Assembly: GCF_018636735.1 (NCBI RefSeq)
Contig: NZ_CP045200.1
Span: 2,696,001 to 2,760,000, forward strand
Origin: Erythrobacter sp. 3-20A1M
GTDB lineage: Bacteria > Pseudomonadota > Alphaproteobacteria > Sphingomonadales > Sphingomonadaceae
Length of the DNA: 64,000 bases
Direction of reading: 5' to 3'
Both the position numbers and the translations under genes were made by a program. Shown here piece by piece: positions 36,882-46,979 of the stretch. The notes beneath the pieces were generated by a model, which made no database searches, was not told the origin of the DNA, and was given only the letters and a program-made list of their open reading frames with translations. Position 1 is the stretch's first letter. Each line of letters starts with the position of its first letter.

Positions 36882-37811
36882 TCACGCCAGCTTGATCTCG
36901 CGCAGGCGCTGCATGAGGAAGTCGTGCGCGGTGATCGGCGGGGGGGGCGATTCTTCCTCTCCCGGCGCCACGCATTCGGCCAGCGGTTCGATCACGAAGT
37001 CGGGTCGGAAATGGAGAAAGAAGGGCATCGAATACCGTGCCCGCCGCGCGGCGTCCCCGCTCGGGTTGACGACGCGGTGCGTTGTCGAGCGCAGCCGTCC
37101 GTTCGTGAGCCGCTCTAGCATGTCCCCGATATTGACCGCGAGTGCGCCCGGGGGCGGTGATACGGGCAGCCATTCACCCTTCCTGCTCAGCAGTTCGAGC
37201 CCGGCTTCCTCCGCACCCAGCAGCAGTGTGATCGTATTGATATCGCCGTGGGCCGCCGCGCGGATCGCGCCATCGGGCGCATCATCGGGCAGGGGAGGAT
37301 AGCGCAGCAGTCGCATCACCGAGTTTCCGTCCTCCACGGTGGCAGCGAAATAATTCCGCTCCAGCCCGAGATGGATGGCGATCGCCTCCAGGATACGCGC
37401 GCCGGTTTCCTCGAACGCGGAATAGAGTTCCTCGAACGTCTGCTCGAAGCCGTCGATCTCGTGCGGCCAGACATTGGGGGCCATGAATTCGGCAAGCTCG
37501 TGCCCTTCCGGCAAGGTGCGACCGACGTGCCAGAATTCCTTCAGGTCAAAGACTTCAGCATCCTTGGCCTGCTCGGTCCCGAACGGCGTATAGCCGCGCG
37601 CGCCGCCGCCACCGGGGATATGATAGGCGCGCTTGGTGTCCTCGGGCAGGGCGAAGAACGCCTTCGCCTTCTCCTCCGCGCGGTCGATCAGATCCTGCGA
37701 AATGCCGTGATCGCGCACTACCGCGAAGCCGTATTCCGCGAAGCTTTGACCGAGCTCGTCGGCGAGATCTTCCAGGGGGCGGGCGAGGGAAACGGAGGCG
37801 ATGTGGGTCAT
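36882..37811 (-). CDS. Isopenicillin N synthase-like 2-oxoglutarate/Fe(II) oxygenase
   Basis: A 309-residue non-haem iron oxygenase. The N-terminal DIOX_N-like segment (FAEYGFAVVRDHGISQDLIDRA) is followed by the iron ligands in AAHGDINTITLLL (H188, D190) and STTHRVVNP (H245), and the 2-oxoglutarate-binding Arg/Ser in ARRARYSMPFFLH (R259, S261). All ligands are present, so it should be active, probably cytoplasmic. The substrate is unknown; bacterial relatives oxidise varied small molecules. The ATG at 37811 lacks a clear ribosome-binding site but begins 10 bases after the stop of the nucleoside transporter gene, so the two are probably co-transcribed and perhaps coupled. Confidence 0.88.
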   Translation of the reverse strand: MTHIASVSLARPLEDLADELGQSFAEYGFAVVRDHGISQDLIDRAEEKAKAFFALPEDTKRAYHIPGGGGARGYTPFGTEQAKDAEVFDLKEFWHVGRTLPEGHELAEFMAPNVWPHEIDGFEQTFEELYSAFEETGARILEAIAIHLGLERNYFAATVEDGNSVMRLLRYPPLPDDAPDGAIRAAAHGDINTITLLLGAEEAGLELLSRKGEWLPVSPPPGALAVNIGDMLERLTNGRLRSTTHRVVNPSGDAARRARYSMPFFLHFRPDFVIEPLAECVAPGEEESPPPPITAHDFLMQRLREIKLA

Positions 37812-37821
37812 GCGGGTCAAT

Positions 37822-39135
37822 CTAATACGGCAGGAAGAGCCCCGCCAGTGCGGCACTCATCAGGTTGGCGAGGCTCCCCGCGGCCAGAGCGCGTAGCCCC
37901 AGCCGGGCTATTACCGGACGCTGGTTCGGGGCGAGGCCGCCGGTCACCGCCATCTGGATCGCGATGGAGGAGAAATTGGCGAAGCCGCACAGTGCGAAGG
38001 TCACGATCGCGCGGCTCCGATCGGTCAGCAGGGTGGCATCCGGCCCGGTCAGTTCGATAAAGGCGACGAATTCGTTGAGCACGATCTTTGTGCCGAACAG
38101 GCCACCCGCCGTTCCCGCTTGGTCCCACGGCACGCCGATAAGAAACATCACCGGCGAGAAAACCCAGCCGAGCACCATTTGGAACGACAGCGCCGGATAG
38201 CCGAACAGTCCGCCCGCCCAGCCGAGCAGGCCATTGGCGAGAGCGACCAGGGCGACGAACGCCAGCACCATGGCACCGACCGCGACCGCCAGCTTCACCC
38301 CGGTTTGTGCGCCCTGCGCTGCGGCCTCGATGATGTTGGCGGGCTTCTGTCCATCTTCGAACGTCTCCGCGACCTCGACCTCATGGGCCTTGCCGCCTTC
38401 GACCAGCGCGCCGGGCCCATCGGCGCTGATCCGCATGTCGGGCAGGGCAACTTCGCCCTCGGCTTCGGGGCTCGGTTCGCCATCGTCCGGCATGATGATC
38501 TTGGCCATAAGAATGCCGCCAGGGGCGGACATGAAAGCGGCTGCAAGCAAAAATGGCAGATAGTCCGGGCCGAGCAGTCCGGCATAGGCGGCAAGAATCG
38601 TGCCCGCGACACCTGCCATGCCAACGCTCATCAATGTGAAAAGGCGGCTTGGCGCGAGTCCGGCTAGATAGGGGCGGACCACCAGCGGGCTTTCTGACTG
38701 GCCGACGAAGATGTTGGCCGCCGCGCCCAGCGACTCCACCCGGCTGATCCCGGTGATCCACCCGATCGCCCCTCCGACCCAGCGCACGACCCGTTGCATG
38801 ATGCCAAGGTGATAGAGAATGGAAACGAGCGCCGCAAAGAACACGATCACGGGCAGTGCGCCGAGCGCAAACGTGTTGGCGAGCGGATTGTCGGCACCGA
38901 AGAGAAACGCGGTGCCTTCGTTCGCGTAGGACAGCAGCGCCGCGACACCGTCCGACATGCCGCGGATGACGCGCCGTCCGATGTCGGTTGCCAGCACCAA
39001 GAACGCCATCAGCGCCTGCAGGGCGAAGGCGGCACCCACCACGCGTAGCTGAATGCGCTTCTTGCCCGTCGACAGCAGGAACGCGATCAACAGGATCGCC
39101 AGAATGCCGACGAGGCTCATCAGGATCGGGGGCAT
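37822..39135 (-). CDS. Concentrative nucleoside transporter (NupC/CNT family)
   Basis: A 437-residue inner-membrane protein with about nine to ten hydrophobic helices. CNT signatures are visible: NIFVGQSESPLVVRPYL, MSVGMAGVAGTILAAYAGL, APGGILMAKI, GTKIVLNEFVAFIEL and CGFANFSSIAIQ. It would import nucleosides with H+ or Na+. A hydrophilic stretch of about 60 residues (DDGEPSPEAEGEVALPD onward) lies between two helices, as in other bacterial members. The ATG at 39135 has no obvious ribosome-binding site. It precedes the oxygenase gene on the same strand, and with the lipoprotein 5'-nucleotidase nearby it suggests use of external nucleotides. Confidence 0.93.
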   Translation of the reverse strand: MPPILMSLVGILAILLIAFLLSTGKKRIQLRVVGAAFALQALMAFLVLATDIGRRVIRGMSDGVAALLSYANEGTAFLFGADNPLANTFALGALPVIVFFAALVSILYHLGIMQRVVRWVGGAIGWITGISRVESLGAAANIFVGQSESPLVVRPYLAGLAPSRLFTLMSVGMAGVAGTILAAYAGLLGPDYLPFLLAAAFMSAPGGILMAKIIMPDDGEPSPEAEGEVALPDMRISADGPGALVEGGKAHEVEVAETFEDGQKPANIIEAAAQGAQTGVKLAVAVGAMVLAFVALVALANGLLGWAGGLFGYPALSFQMVLGWVFSPVMFLIGVPWDQAGTAGGLFGTKIVLNEFVAFIELTGPDATLLTDRSRAIVTFALCGFANFSSIAIQMAVTGGLAPNQRPVIARLGLRALAAGSLANLMSAALAGLFLPY

Positions 39136-39265
39136 GCGGGAGCTGGCTCTTCGTGAACGTAGAAGTCAGACCGTTCCTTCGCGCGGCACGCGGCGCTAGT
39201 CAAATCCCCAGCGCGTTGTTTGCCCCCGCTTTCCTTTTCGGGGACCGCGCCATAAGCATCCGCCG

Positions 39266-39928
39266 ATGGAAACCGTAGCCCCACCCGCCACTTCGCCGAT
39301 ACCGCGCGGCCTGTTCGTCCTGACCCTGCTGTACGGCGGGATGACGGTGCTGGCAGGCGTACTCGGCTTCAAACAAGTCGCGATCGGCCCGCTGATCGTG
39401 GAGGCCGGCATATTCTCGTTCCTGCTGCTAGTGGTGATTTCGAGCACCATCGCGCAGCTTTACGGCGATCGCACCGCGAACCGGTTGGTGCTGTGGGGCT
39501 TCGTTCCACTGGCGGTGTCGGTGTGCCTGATCGGGCTGGTGCTGTTTCTGCCGGTGTCGCCAGATATGCCGGCGGCGAATCTGAACGCATTCGAGACGGT
39601 CCTGTCGCAGACGCCGCGAATCATGGCGGCGGGCCCCGTTGCATACGGCGTCTCCTTGTTTCTCAACGTGTGGATTTTCTCGCGTCTGCGGGGGGGCGGG
39701 GACAGCAAGACGACAGGGCTGATGATCCGGGGAGCTATCGCCTCCGCACTCAGCCAAGCGATCGATTCGGTCATCTTCATCACGCTGGCCTTCTATGGCG
39801 AATTTCCGATCCACGACCTGCTGATCGGGCAAATCATTGCCAAGGTTACGCTCAGTTTCGTTCTTGTGCCTTTTCTGATCACGGGCGGCGTGGCGCTGGC
39901 GCGGCGGCTCGACGCTACGGCACACTGA
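39266..39928 (+). CDS. yhhQ: Queuosine precursor transporter, YhhQ/VUT family
   Basis: A 220-residue membrane protein with about six helices and family hallmarks: EAGIFSFLLLVVISSTIAQLYG, LNVWIFSRL and AIASALSQAIDSVIFITLAF with the conserved Gln/Asp near a helix end. Members import queuosine precursors (preQ0/preQ1) for tRNA modification. The ATG at 39266 follows a short divergent spacer from the nucleoside transporter gene. I looked for a preQ1 riboswitch in the 130-base spacer and saw no convincing one. It appears monocistronic. Confidence 0.88.
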   Translation: METVAPPATSPIPRGLFVLTLLYGGMTVLAGVLGFKQVAIGPLIVEAGIFSFLLLVVISSTIAQLYGDRTANRLVLWGFVPLAVSVCLIGLVLFLPVSPDMPAANLNAFETVLSQTPRIMAAGPVAYGVSLFLNVWIFSRLRGGGDSKTTGLMIRGAIASALSQAIDSVIFITLAFYGEFPIHDLLIGQIIAKVTLSFVLVPFLITGGVALARRLDATAH

Positions 39929-40044
39929 CTCCCGTAGCCGCGCCTTTCGCCGGGGCAAAAAATCCTCGGCTGCCCCGCTCTGGACAGGGCGAGCGCGCCC
40001 GTTAGACCCAGGCCCGAACATCACAGCCAAGCGGGGAGAACATC

Positions 40045-42138
40045 ATGGCCGAGCGCGCAGGATTGACCATTTCGGACGAACTGGTCGATTTCGTCGAGGA
40101 CGAGGTGCTGCCGCCCCTGGCGATCGACACCCCGGCCTTCTGGCAGGGCATGGCGGGTATCTTCGCCAATTTCGCGCCGCGCAACCGTGACCTCCTCGCC
40201 AGGCGCGAGGAACTGCAGGCGCAGATCGATCGCTGGCATGTCGAACATCGCGACAGTCCGATCGATGGCGAAGAATACACCTCCTTCCTGCGTGAGATCG
40301 GCTATCTCGTCGACGAGCCCGAGCCGTTTGCGATCGACCCGCGCAACGTCGATGCGGAGCTGGCGACCATCGCGGGACCGCAACTGGTCGTGCCGATCCT
40401 GAACGCGCGGTTCCTGCTGAATGCCGCCAATGCGCGGTGGGGCAGTCTTTACGATGCGCTGTACGGCACCGACGCCATCCCCGGCGAACCGCAGGGCAAG
40501 GGCTACGATGCCGGCCGCGGTGCGCAGGTGATCGCATGGGGACGCGATTTTCTCGACCGGACGGTTCCGCTGGCCGAAGGGAGTTGGGCGGACTGGGACG
40601 GCGGGGAATTCAACCTGGCCAATCCCGACCAGCTCGCGGGCCATGCGGGCGGTAATCCGCTGCTGGTCCATAACGGCCTGCATATCGAGATCGTGATCGA
40701 TCGCGATCATCCGGTGGGGCGCGACGACACGGCAGGCGTTGCCGACATCGTGCTGGAGGCGGCGGTGTCCACCATTTGCGACTGCGAAGATTCGGTCGCG
40801 GCGGTAGATGCCGAGGACAAAGTCCTGGCCTATCGCAACTGGCTCGGCCTGATGCGCGGCAATCTCGAGGAGACGTTCGAGAAAGGCGGGGAGACCATGA
40901 CTCGCCGTCTCGAACCGGATCGCCGCTATACCACGCCGAACGGCAGCGAACGCACGCTGCACGGGCGAAGCCTGTTGCTGGTGCGCAATGTCGGCCATCT
41001 GATGACGACCCCCGCGGTGCGCTTGCCAGATGGGACCGAGGCCCCCGAAGGCATTCTCGACGCGATCATGACCTCCGCCATAGGAGCGCACGACGTTCGC
41101 GGCATGGGCAGGCTGACCAACAGCCGCGCAGGTTCGATCTATATCGTGAAGCCCAAGATGCACGGACCGGAGGAATGCGCACTGACCAACGATCTGTTCG
41201 ACGCTGTGGAGGACTTGCTGGGTCTGGCGCGGCATACGATCAAGGTCGGCGTGATGGACGAGGAACGGCGCACGAGCGCCAATCTGGCGGCCTGCATCCA
41301 TGCGGTGAAGGACCGCCTGATGTTCATCAACACGGGCTTCCTCGACCGCACGGGGGACGAGATCCACACCGCGATGCAAGCGGGCGCGATGGTGCGCAAG
41401 GACGCGATGAAGAACCAGCCGTGGATCGCCGCGTACGAGGATCGGAACGTGCAGATCGGGCTTGCTTGCGGGCTGTCGGGCAGGGCGCAGATCGGCAAGG
41501 GCATGTGGGCGATGCCCGACCGCATGGCGGACATGCTGGCGACCAAGATCGGCCACCCGCAAACCGGCGCGAACTGCGCATGGGTACCATCTCCTACCGC
41601 CGCGACGCTTCACGCGACGCATTACCATGCTGTGGATGTCTTCGCCCGTCAGGAAGAGCGCAAAGGGGAGTGCATCGCGCCGCTTTCGGACCTGCTAACG
41701 ATCCCGCTGGCGGAGGGGCGAAACTGGGCGACCGACGAGGTCCGCGAGGAGCTGGAGAACAACGCGCAGGGCATTCTGGGCTACGTCGTGCGCTGGGTCG
41801 ATCAGGGGGTGGGCTGTTCCAAGGTCCCCGATATAAACGATATCGGACTGATGGAAGATCGGGCGACGCTGCGTATTTCCAGTCAACATATCGCCAACTG
41901 GCTCTTGCATGGTGTCACTACACCCGACGAAGTCGAAACGGTTCTGCGCCGGATGGCGGAGAAGGTCGATGCCCAGAATGCGAGCGATCCGGCCTATCAT
42001 CCGATGGCGCCCGATCCCGATGCATCGCTCGCATTCCAGGCGGCACGCGCGCTAGTGTTCGAAGGCTTGGAGCAGCCAAGCGGCTATACCGAGCCGTTGC
42101 TCCATCGCTATCGCGCAAGGGTGAAGAACGAGGATTGA
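40045..42138 (+). CDS. glcB: Malate synthase G
   Basis: A 697-residue malate synthase of the G type (about 720 residues is usual). Motifs include [92 protein letters not shown] and [21 protein letters not shown]. It condenses glyoxylate with acetyl-CoA to malate in the cytoplasm. The ATG at 40045 has GGGGAGAAC upstream. No isocitrate lyase is visible next to it. Glycolate from an alternative xylose route would also pass through this enzyme, but nothing in the sequence links it to the xylose genes about 22 kb away. Confidence 0.96.
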   Translation: MAERAGLTISDELVDFVEDEVLPPLAIDTPAFWQGMAGIFANFAPRNRDLLARREELQAQIDRWHVEHRDSPIDGEEYTSFLREIGYLVDEPEPFAIDPRNVDAELATIAGPQLVVPILNARFLLNAANARWGSLYDALYGTDAIPGEPQGKGYDAGRGAQVIAWGRDFLDRTVPLAEGSWADWDGGEFNLANPDQLAGHAGGNPLLVHNGLHIEIVIDRDHPVGRDDTAGVADIVLEAAVSTICDCEDSVAAVDAEDKVLAYRNWLGLMRGNLEETFEKGGETMTRRLEPDRRYTTPNGSERTLHGRSLLLVRNVGHLMTTPAVRLPDGTEAPEGILDAIMTSAIGAHDVRGMGRLTNSRAGSIYIVKPKMHGPEECALTNDLFDAVEDLLGLARHTIKVGVMDEERRTSANLAACIHAVKDRLMFINTGFLDRTGDEIHTAMQAGAMVRKDAMKNQPWIAAYEDRNVQIGLACGLSGRAQIGKGMWAMPDRMADMLATKIGHPQTGANCAWVPSPTAATLHATHYHAVDVFARQEERKGECIAPLSDLLTIPLAEGRNWATDEVREELENNAQGILGYVVRWVDQGVGCSKVPDINDIGLMEDRATLRISSQHIANWLLHGVTTPDEVETVLRRMAEKVDAQNASDPAYHPMAPDPDASLAFQAARALVFEGLEQPSGYTEPLLHRYRARVKNED

Positions 42139-42192
42139 GCGCGGAACGTAACATTTCGCAAGTGCAGCATTGAACCGCGCGGCGTTATCGTT

Positions 42193-42939
42193 ATGGCCGC
42201 TGCGATGGCGCACCGCACAGAGCTCTCTCCGCCCCCCGCGCTGGCTTCTTTCGAGACGCCAGCGCTGTTTCTCGATTTCGACGGTACACTGGTGGATATT
42301 GCCGACGAACCGGATGCGATCGTGGTGCCCGAGGATCTAGCCGATTTCCTCGTGGATCTAGATGAGCGGTTCGGTGGCCGCGTGGCGATCGTCACCGGTC
42401 GCTCACGCGAAGATATCGAAAGACATCTGGGCAGGGTGCCCGTCTGCATGGCAGGCTCGCACGGCGCGGCGATCTTCGCCGCCGATGGTACGGCTGTCGG
42501 CGATCCTGCCCTTATGATTCCGGACGAGGCCAAGGAGCGCATGAAGGCCTTCGCGACCTCACAGGGGCTGCTTTTCGAGGACAAGCCTCATGGTGCCGGC
42601 CTTCACTACCGGGCGAAGCCGGAGATGATCGACGCGTGCGTCGCGTTCGCCGAGGAACTGGCGGAGGAACATGGTCTGGCGGTGAAGCGGGGCAAGCAGG
42701 TGATAGAACTGGTCGCACCGGGGGCGGATAAAGGCAGTGCCGTCAAGCGGCTGCTCGAAGGCGCGCCTTTCGCGGGCGCGACACCGATCTTCCTGGGCGA
42801 CGACGTCACGGACGAAGATGGTTTCGCTGCTTGCGCAAAACATGGCGGGTTCGGCATTCTGGTCGGCGAGCAAAAAGAGACCGCCGCACGCTACCATATC
42901 GAAGACGTGGAGAAAGTTCGTCGATGGCTGACGGCATGA
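42193..42939 (+). CDS. otsB: Trehalose-6-phosphate phosphatase
   Basis: A 248-residue HAD phosphatase of the trehalose type: motif I in ALFLDFDGTLVDIAD, motif II in VAIVTGRS, the substrate-cap segment GSHGAAI, and the acidic motif in PIFLGDDVTDEDGF. It removes phosphate from trehalose 6-phosphate. The first ATG is at 42193, with a possible later start at 42205. It overlaps the GH15 gene at its 3' end and is the first gene of a cluster with otsA. Confidence 0.94.
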   Translation: MAAAMAHRTELSPPPALASFETPALFLDFDGTLVDIADEPDAIVVPEDLADFLVDLDERFGGRVAIVTGRSREDIERHLGRVPVCMAGSHGAAIFAADGTAVGDPALMIPDEAKERMKAFATSQGLLFEDKPHGAGLHYRAKPEMIDACVAFAEELAEEHGLAVKRGKQVIELVAPGADKGSAVKRLLEGAPFAGATPIFLGDDVTDEDGFAACAKHGGFGILVGEQKETAARYHIEDVEKVRRWLTA

Positions 42940-44732
42940 ATCGCTCGTTGGAACTGTGGCCGATCGGCAATTGCCAGGTCAGCGGCCTGATCGACGCGCA
43001 CGGCGCGCTCGTCTGGGGCTGCGTCCCGCGCGTGGACGGCGATCCGGTGTTTTGCTCCCTACTCAACGGCGACCGAGAGGACGAGGGCGTTTGGCGTGTC
43101 GAACTGGAGGGGCAGGTTTCGGCGACGCAGGAATACCGCCGCAACACTCCGATCCTGGTCACTCGGCTGGAAGCTGAGGACGGCAGCGCAGTCGAAGTCC
43201 ATGATTTCTGCCCGCGCTTCGAACGCTCCGGTCGAATGTACCGACCGGTGGCCTATTGCCGCATCGTTCGACCGGTGGCGGGCAGCCCGCGCATGCGGAT
43301 GGTGCTTACCCCGATGCGCGACTATGGAACCGACCTTGCCGCGCATACCAGCGGGACCAACCATATCCGCTATCTGGTTGGCACGCAGGCGATGCGGCTC
43401 AGCACCGATGCGCCGGTCGGTTATCTGCTCGAACAGCGCTATTTCCGCGTCGAGAGCGACCAGCATTTCTTCCTCGGCCCCGACGAACCGTTCAGCGGCA
43501 ATCTGCGCAGCGAAATGCGCCGCATGGAGGCACAGACGCAGCGCTACTGGATGCACTGGGTGCGCGGCCTCCACGTTCCGCTCGATTGGCAGACCGATGT
43601 CATCCGCAGCGCCATCGCCCTGAAACTGTGCCAGCACGAGGAAACAGGTGCTATCGTAGCCGCGCTAACTACCTCGATCCCCGAGGCCCCCGGTAGCGAG
43701 CGCAACTGGGACTACCGCTTCTGCTGGATCCGGGATTCCTACTACACCGTCCAAGCGCTCAACCGCTTGGGTGCGCTGGACGTGATGGAGAAATACCTCA
43801 CCTATCTGCGCAACATCGTCGACCAGGCAAAGGGCGGGCACGTCCAGCCGCTCTATTCCGTCATGGGCGACGGCGAATTGGAGGAAGGCGTCGCCGATAA
43901 GCTCGCCGGCTATCGCGGCATGGGACCGGTGCGGGTGGGCAATGCCGCCTACAAGCAGGTGCAGCACGACGCCTACGGCCAGATCGTGTTGCCAACCGCG
44001 CAAGGCTTCTTCGACACCCGCCTATTGCGCATGTGCGACGAGGGCGACTTCGCCAGCCTCGAACAGGTGGGCGAGATGGCGTGGAAGATGCACGATCAGC
44101 CTGACGCCGGCTTGTGGGAATTCCGCACCCGGCAGGAAGTGCACACCTATTCCGCAATCATGAGCTGGGCGGCTTGCGATCGGCTGGCCAATGTCGCCGA
44201 TCGTCTCGGCAAAACCGATCGCCATGACCTGTGGGCCGAGCGCGCGGCTTCGATCCGCGCCCTGATCGAGAAGCGCGCGTGGGAGGCGGATGACGAAAGC
44301 GGGGAGGGCCATTACAAGGCCAGCTTCGAAACCGACTATCTCGATGCCAGCCTGTTGCAGATGATCGACCTGCGTTTCCTGAAGCCCGACGATTGCCGGT
44401 TCCGCTCCACCTTCGCCGCGATCGAGCGCGATCTGCGGCGCGGCGCGAACATGCTGCGATACGCGCACGAGGACGATTTCGGCGCGCCCGAGACTGCGTT
44501 CAATGTCTGTACCTTCTGGCTGATCGAGGCGCTCCATGTCGCCGGTCGTACGGAAGAAGCCCGCGAACTCTTCACCGCGATACTGGGACAGCGCACCGCG
44601 TCCGGTTTGCTGAGCGAGGACCTCGACTGGGAGACGGGCGAGCTGTGGGGGAACTTCCCGCAAACCTATTCGCTGGTGGGTATCATCAACTGTGCCGGCT
44701 TGTTGTCCCGGCCGTGGAGCGAAATCAGATGA
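42924..44732 (+). CDS. GH15 family glycoside hydrolase (glucoamylase/trehalase-like)
   Basis: About 602 residues forming a GH15 (alpha/alpha)6 barrel with an N-terminal beta-sandwich: RSLELWPIGNCQVSGLIDAHG at the start, RNWDYRFCWIRDSYYTVQAL, and LSEDLDWETGELWGNFPQTYS near the end. Cytoplasmic relatives in trehalose clusters have been shown or proposed to act as trehalases or on alpha-glucans. The start at 42924 has GGAG upstream; a second ATG at 42936 would overlap the otsB stop exactly as ATGA and is equally possible. Its place between otsB and otsA suggests turnover of trehalose or of related glucans. Confidence 0.9.
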   Translation: MADGMNRSLELWPIGNCQVSGLIDAHGALVWGCVPRVDGDPVFCSLLNGDREDEGVWRVELEGQVSATQEYRRNTPILVTRLEAEDGSAVEVHDFCPRFERSGRMYRPVAYCRIVRPVAGSPRMRMVLTPMRDYGTDLAAHTSGTNHIRYLVGTQAMRLSTDAPVGYLLEQRYFRVESDQHFFLGPDEPFSGNLRSEMRRMEAQTQRYWMHWVRGLHVPLDWQTDVIRSAIALKLCQHEETGAIVAALTTSIPEAPGSERNWDYRFCWIRDSYYTVQALNRLGALDVMEKYLTYLRNIVDQAKGGHVQPLYSVMGDGELEEGVADKLAGYRGMGPVRVGNAAYKQVQHDAYGQIVLPTAQGFFDTRLLRMCDEGDFASLEQVGEMAWKMHDQPDAGLWEFRTRQEVHTYSAIMSWAACDRLANVADRLGKTDRHDLWAERAASIRALIEKRAWEADDESGEGHYKASFETDYLDASLLQMIDLRFLKPDDCRFRSTFAAIERDLRRGANMLRYAHEDDFGAPETAFNVCTFWLIEALHVAGRTEEARELFTAILGQRTASGLLSEDLDWETGELWGNFPQTYSLVGIINCAGLLSRPWSEIR

Positions 44733-44742
44733 CATCCAGCCG

Positions 44743-46131
44743 ATGAGCCGCCTTATCGTGATCTCCAACCGGGTCGCCGTGCCTAAGGCGCGCGGCGCGG
44801 CTGGTGCGCAGGGCGGTCTGGCCGGGGCGCTCAATTCGGCGCTGAAGAAACACAAGGGCGTATGGTTCGGTTGGTCGGGCGAAACCAGCGACAAGGCCGA
44901 CGGCACCATCCACATGCAGCGTAGTGACGACGGGGTCACGACCGCGACCATCGATCTGCTGCCGCGCGATCTGGACGAATATTACAACGGCTATGCCAAT
45001 GCCACCCTGTGGCCACTGTTCCACTATCGCATCGATCTGACGAAGTACGAGCGGGAGACCGCCAAGGGCTACGAGCGCGTCAATCAGCGCTTCGCCGATA
45101 GCGTCGTCCCGCTGATCGAGGACGACGATCTTGTCTGGGTGCACGACTATCACCTGTTGCCGCTGGCGGACCGGTTGCGCGAGCGTGGATTGAACAACCG
45201 CATCGGTTTCTTCCTCCACACGCCATGGCCGCCGACTCGGCTGTTCGTTTCCCTCCCGTTCCACGAGCGGCTGGTGAAGACCATGCTCGCTTACGACCTC
45301 ATCGGTTTCCAGACCGAGGAATGGCGCGAAAGCTTCCTGCATTATTGCCGCAAGGAATTGCAGGCGGAGGTGAACGAGGAAACGGGCCGGATCGTTTACG
45401 ACGGCAGCGAAACCATCGCGCGCGCCTACCCCATCGGTATCGACTGGGACCATTTTCAGGAGCAGGGCGCGACCGGCGAGGCGCGGCAGGCGGCCCAGCG
45501 CCTGCTTTCCTCGACCCGGCGCCGTATTGCCATGATCGGGGTCGACCGGCTCGACTATTCGAAGGGCCTTCCAGAGCGGATCGATGGGATCGGTCGCTTC
45601 TTCGACCAGAATCCGGACAAGGTGCGCGACCTCGTCTATATCCAAATCGCCCCCCCCAGCCGCGAGGATGTGGAAAGCTATCAGCAGATCCGCGCAACGC
45701 TGGAACAGAAGACCGGACAGATCAACGGTGCCCGGTCCGAAGTGGACGTGGTCCCCATCCGCTACGTCAACCGTGGGTATTCGCATGCCGAGTTGTTCGG
45801 TTTCTTCAGCGCGGCGAAGATCGGCCTGGTCACCCCGCTGCGCGACGGGATGAACTTGGTGGCGAAGGAATATATTGCCGCACAGAACCCGGACGATCCG
45901 GGGGTGCTGATTCTGTCGCGCTTCGCCGGGGCGGCGGCGCAGTTGCAGGATGCGGTGCTGGTCAACCCGCATAGTCCCGACGATCTGAGCCATGCGATCG
46001 CCAAGGCGCTCGACATGCAGCTGCCCGAGCGCAAGGAACGCTACGAGAATCTGATCCGCACCGTGCGCGAAGATAACGTTCAGGGCTGGACCGAGAACTA
46101 CGTCCGGGATCTCGAAGCGGTCGAGCGGTGA
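44743..46131 (+). CDS. otsA: Trehalose-6-phosphate synthase, GT20
   Basis: A 462-residue GT20 enzyme beginning MSRLIVISNRVA, with VWVHDYHLLPLADRLR, GFFLHTPWP, GFQTEEWRESF, GVDRLDYSKGLPERI and PLRDGMNLVAKEYIAAQ, the standard UDP-glucose and glucose-6-phosphate binding blocks. It makes trehalose 6-phosphate, which OtsB then dephosphorylates. It starts 10 bases after the GH15 stop and its own stop overlaps the next gene as GTGA, so the whole cluster is one transcript. Stress or osmotic control is usual for the pathway, but no specific site was seen. Confidence 0.96.
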   Translation: MSRLIVISNRVAVPKARGAAGAQGGLAGALNSALKKHKGVWFGWSGETSDKADGTIHMQRSDDGVTTATIDLLPRDLDEYYNGYANATLWPLFHYRIDLTKYERETAKGYERVNQRFADSVVPLIEDDDLVWVHDYHLLPLADRLRERGLNNRIGFFLHTPWPPTRLFVSLPFHERLVKTMLAYDLIGFQTEEWRESFLHYCRKELQAEVNEETGRIVYDGSETIARAYPIGIDWDHFQEQGATGEARQAAQRLLSSTRRRIAMIGVDRLDYSKGLPERIDGIGRFFDQNPDKVRDLVYIQIAPPSREDVESYQQIRATLEQKTGQINGARSEVDVVPIRYVNRGYSHAELFGFFSAAKIGLVTPLRDGMNLVAKEYIAAQNPDDPGVLILSRFAGAAAQLQDAVLVNPHSPDDLSHAIAKALDMQLPERKERYENLIRTVREDNVQGWTENYVRDLEAVER

Positions 46132-46913
46132 GCGCCGGGCGACTGCTAGCCCTCGAGCATGTTCACAACTTTCGCGACTACGGCGGCTACGCCGTTCCCG
46201 ATGGTCGGCTGAAGCGCGGAGCCCTGTTTCGCTCGGGCCATCATGCAGATGCGAGCGGTTCGGATCTCGATGTTATCGGCGGTCTCGGCCTCGCCCATGT
46301 GCTCGACCTGCGCGGTAATCGAGAGCGCGAAAGCTACCCGAGCCGCGCCTTTCGGGGCTTCGCGGGCGAGGTGATCTACTACGACGGAGAAACCGCCGGG
46401 CTTGCGCCGCATGCGGAGGCGGCGGACGGAGTGCTGACCGAGGCCGACGCACACCGGGCGATGGAGCGGCTCTATACCCGCTTGCCAGAACGCGCCGCGC
46501 TGCTGTGGACAGTGCGCCGCTACTTCGCGGCACTGGCGGATGGGAAGGGCGCAAGCCTGATCCATTGCCATGCGGGGAAGGACCGCACCGGAATGGCGGT
46601 GGCGCTGCTGCATCATGCGCTGGGTGTGCATCACGACGACATCATGGAGGATTATCTCCTCACCAATAGCGCGGGCAATGACGAGGCGCGGATCGCGCAG
46701 GGTGCCGTTGCAATCCGGCGGCGCTATGGCGACGCCTCGGACGAGGCGATAAGGGCGCTGATGGGCGTACGCGCGAACTATCTCGAAGCCGCCTGGCGGG
46801 CGCTGGAGCAGAGCCACGGATCGGTCGATGCGTTTCTTGCCGCCGAACTTGGCGTCGACGATGCGTTGCGCGAGCGGCTGCGCTTGCATCTGGTGGAAAG
46901 CTCGCCCACCTGA
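46128..46913 (+). CDS. Tyrosine-protein phosphatase (DSP/PTP-like)
   Basis: A 261-residue phosphatase with the P-loop HCHAGKDRTG (Cys147, Arg153), the N-terminal NFRDYGGY and FRSGH segments typical of the bacterial tyrosine/lipid phosphatase family (IphP-like). It would dephosphorylate phosphotyrosine or possibly phosphoinositides. The GTG at 46128 overlaps the otsA stop as GTGA and gives MSAGRLLALEHVHNF, matching where the family starts. No signal peptide is seen. Coupling to otsA is unusual and suggests co-expression with trehalose synthesis, but no functional link is known to me. Confidence 0.88.
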   Translation: MSAGRLLALEHVHNFRDYGGYAVPDGRLKRGALFRSGHHADASGSDLDVIGGLGLAHVLDLRGNRERESYPSRAFRGFAGEVIYYDGETAGLAPHAEAADGVLTEADAHRAMERLYTRLPERAALLWTVRRYFAALADGKGASLIHCHAGKDRTGMAVALLHHALGVHHDDIMEDYLLTNSAGNDEARIAQGAVAIRRRYGDASDEAIRALMGVRANYLEAAWRALEQSHGSVDAFLAAELGVDDALRERLRLHLVESSPT

Positions 46914-46979
46914 ACTGGACCCCCGGTGCCTTGCGCGCGAAGAGGGGCTGCAATTCTCAGGCTTACGGACGATACCATC

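Noticed and set aside
39136-39265. preQ1 riboswitch ahead of the queuosine-precursor transporter
   Set aside because: I looked for a small H-type pseudoknot with an A-rich tail and found none that I could draw convincingly.
40045-42138. Malate synthase as part of a Dahms-type xylose route
   Set aside because: No aldolase or glycolaldehyde dehydrogenase is present, and xylX supports the Weimberg route instead.
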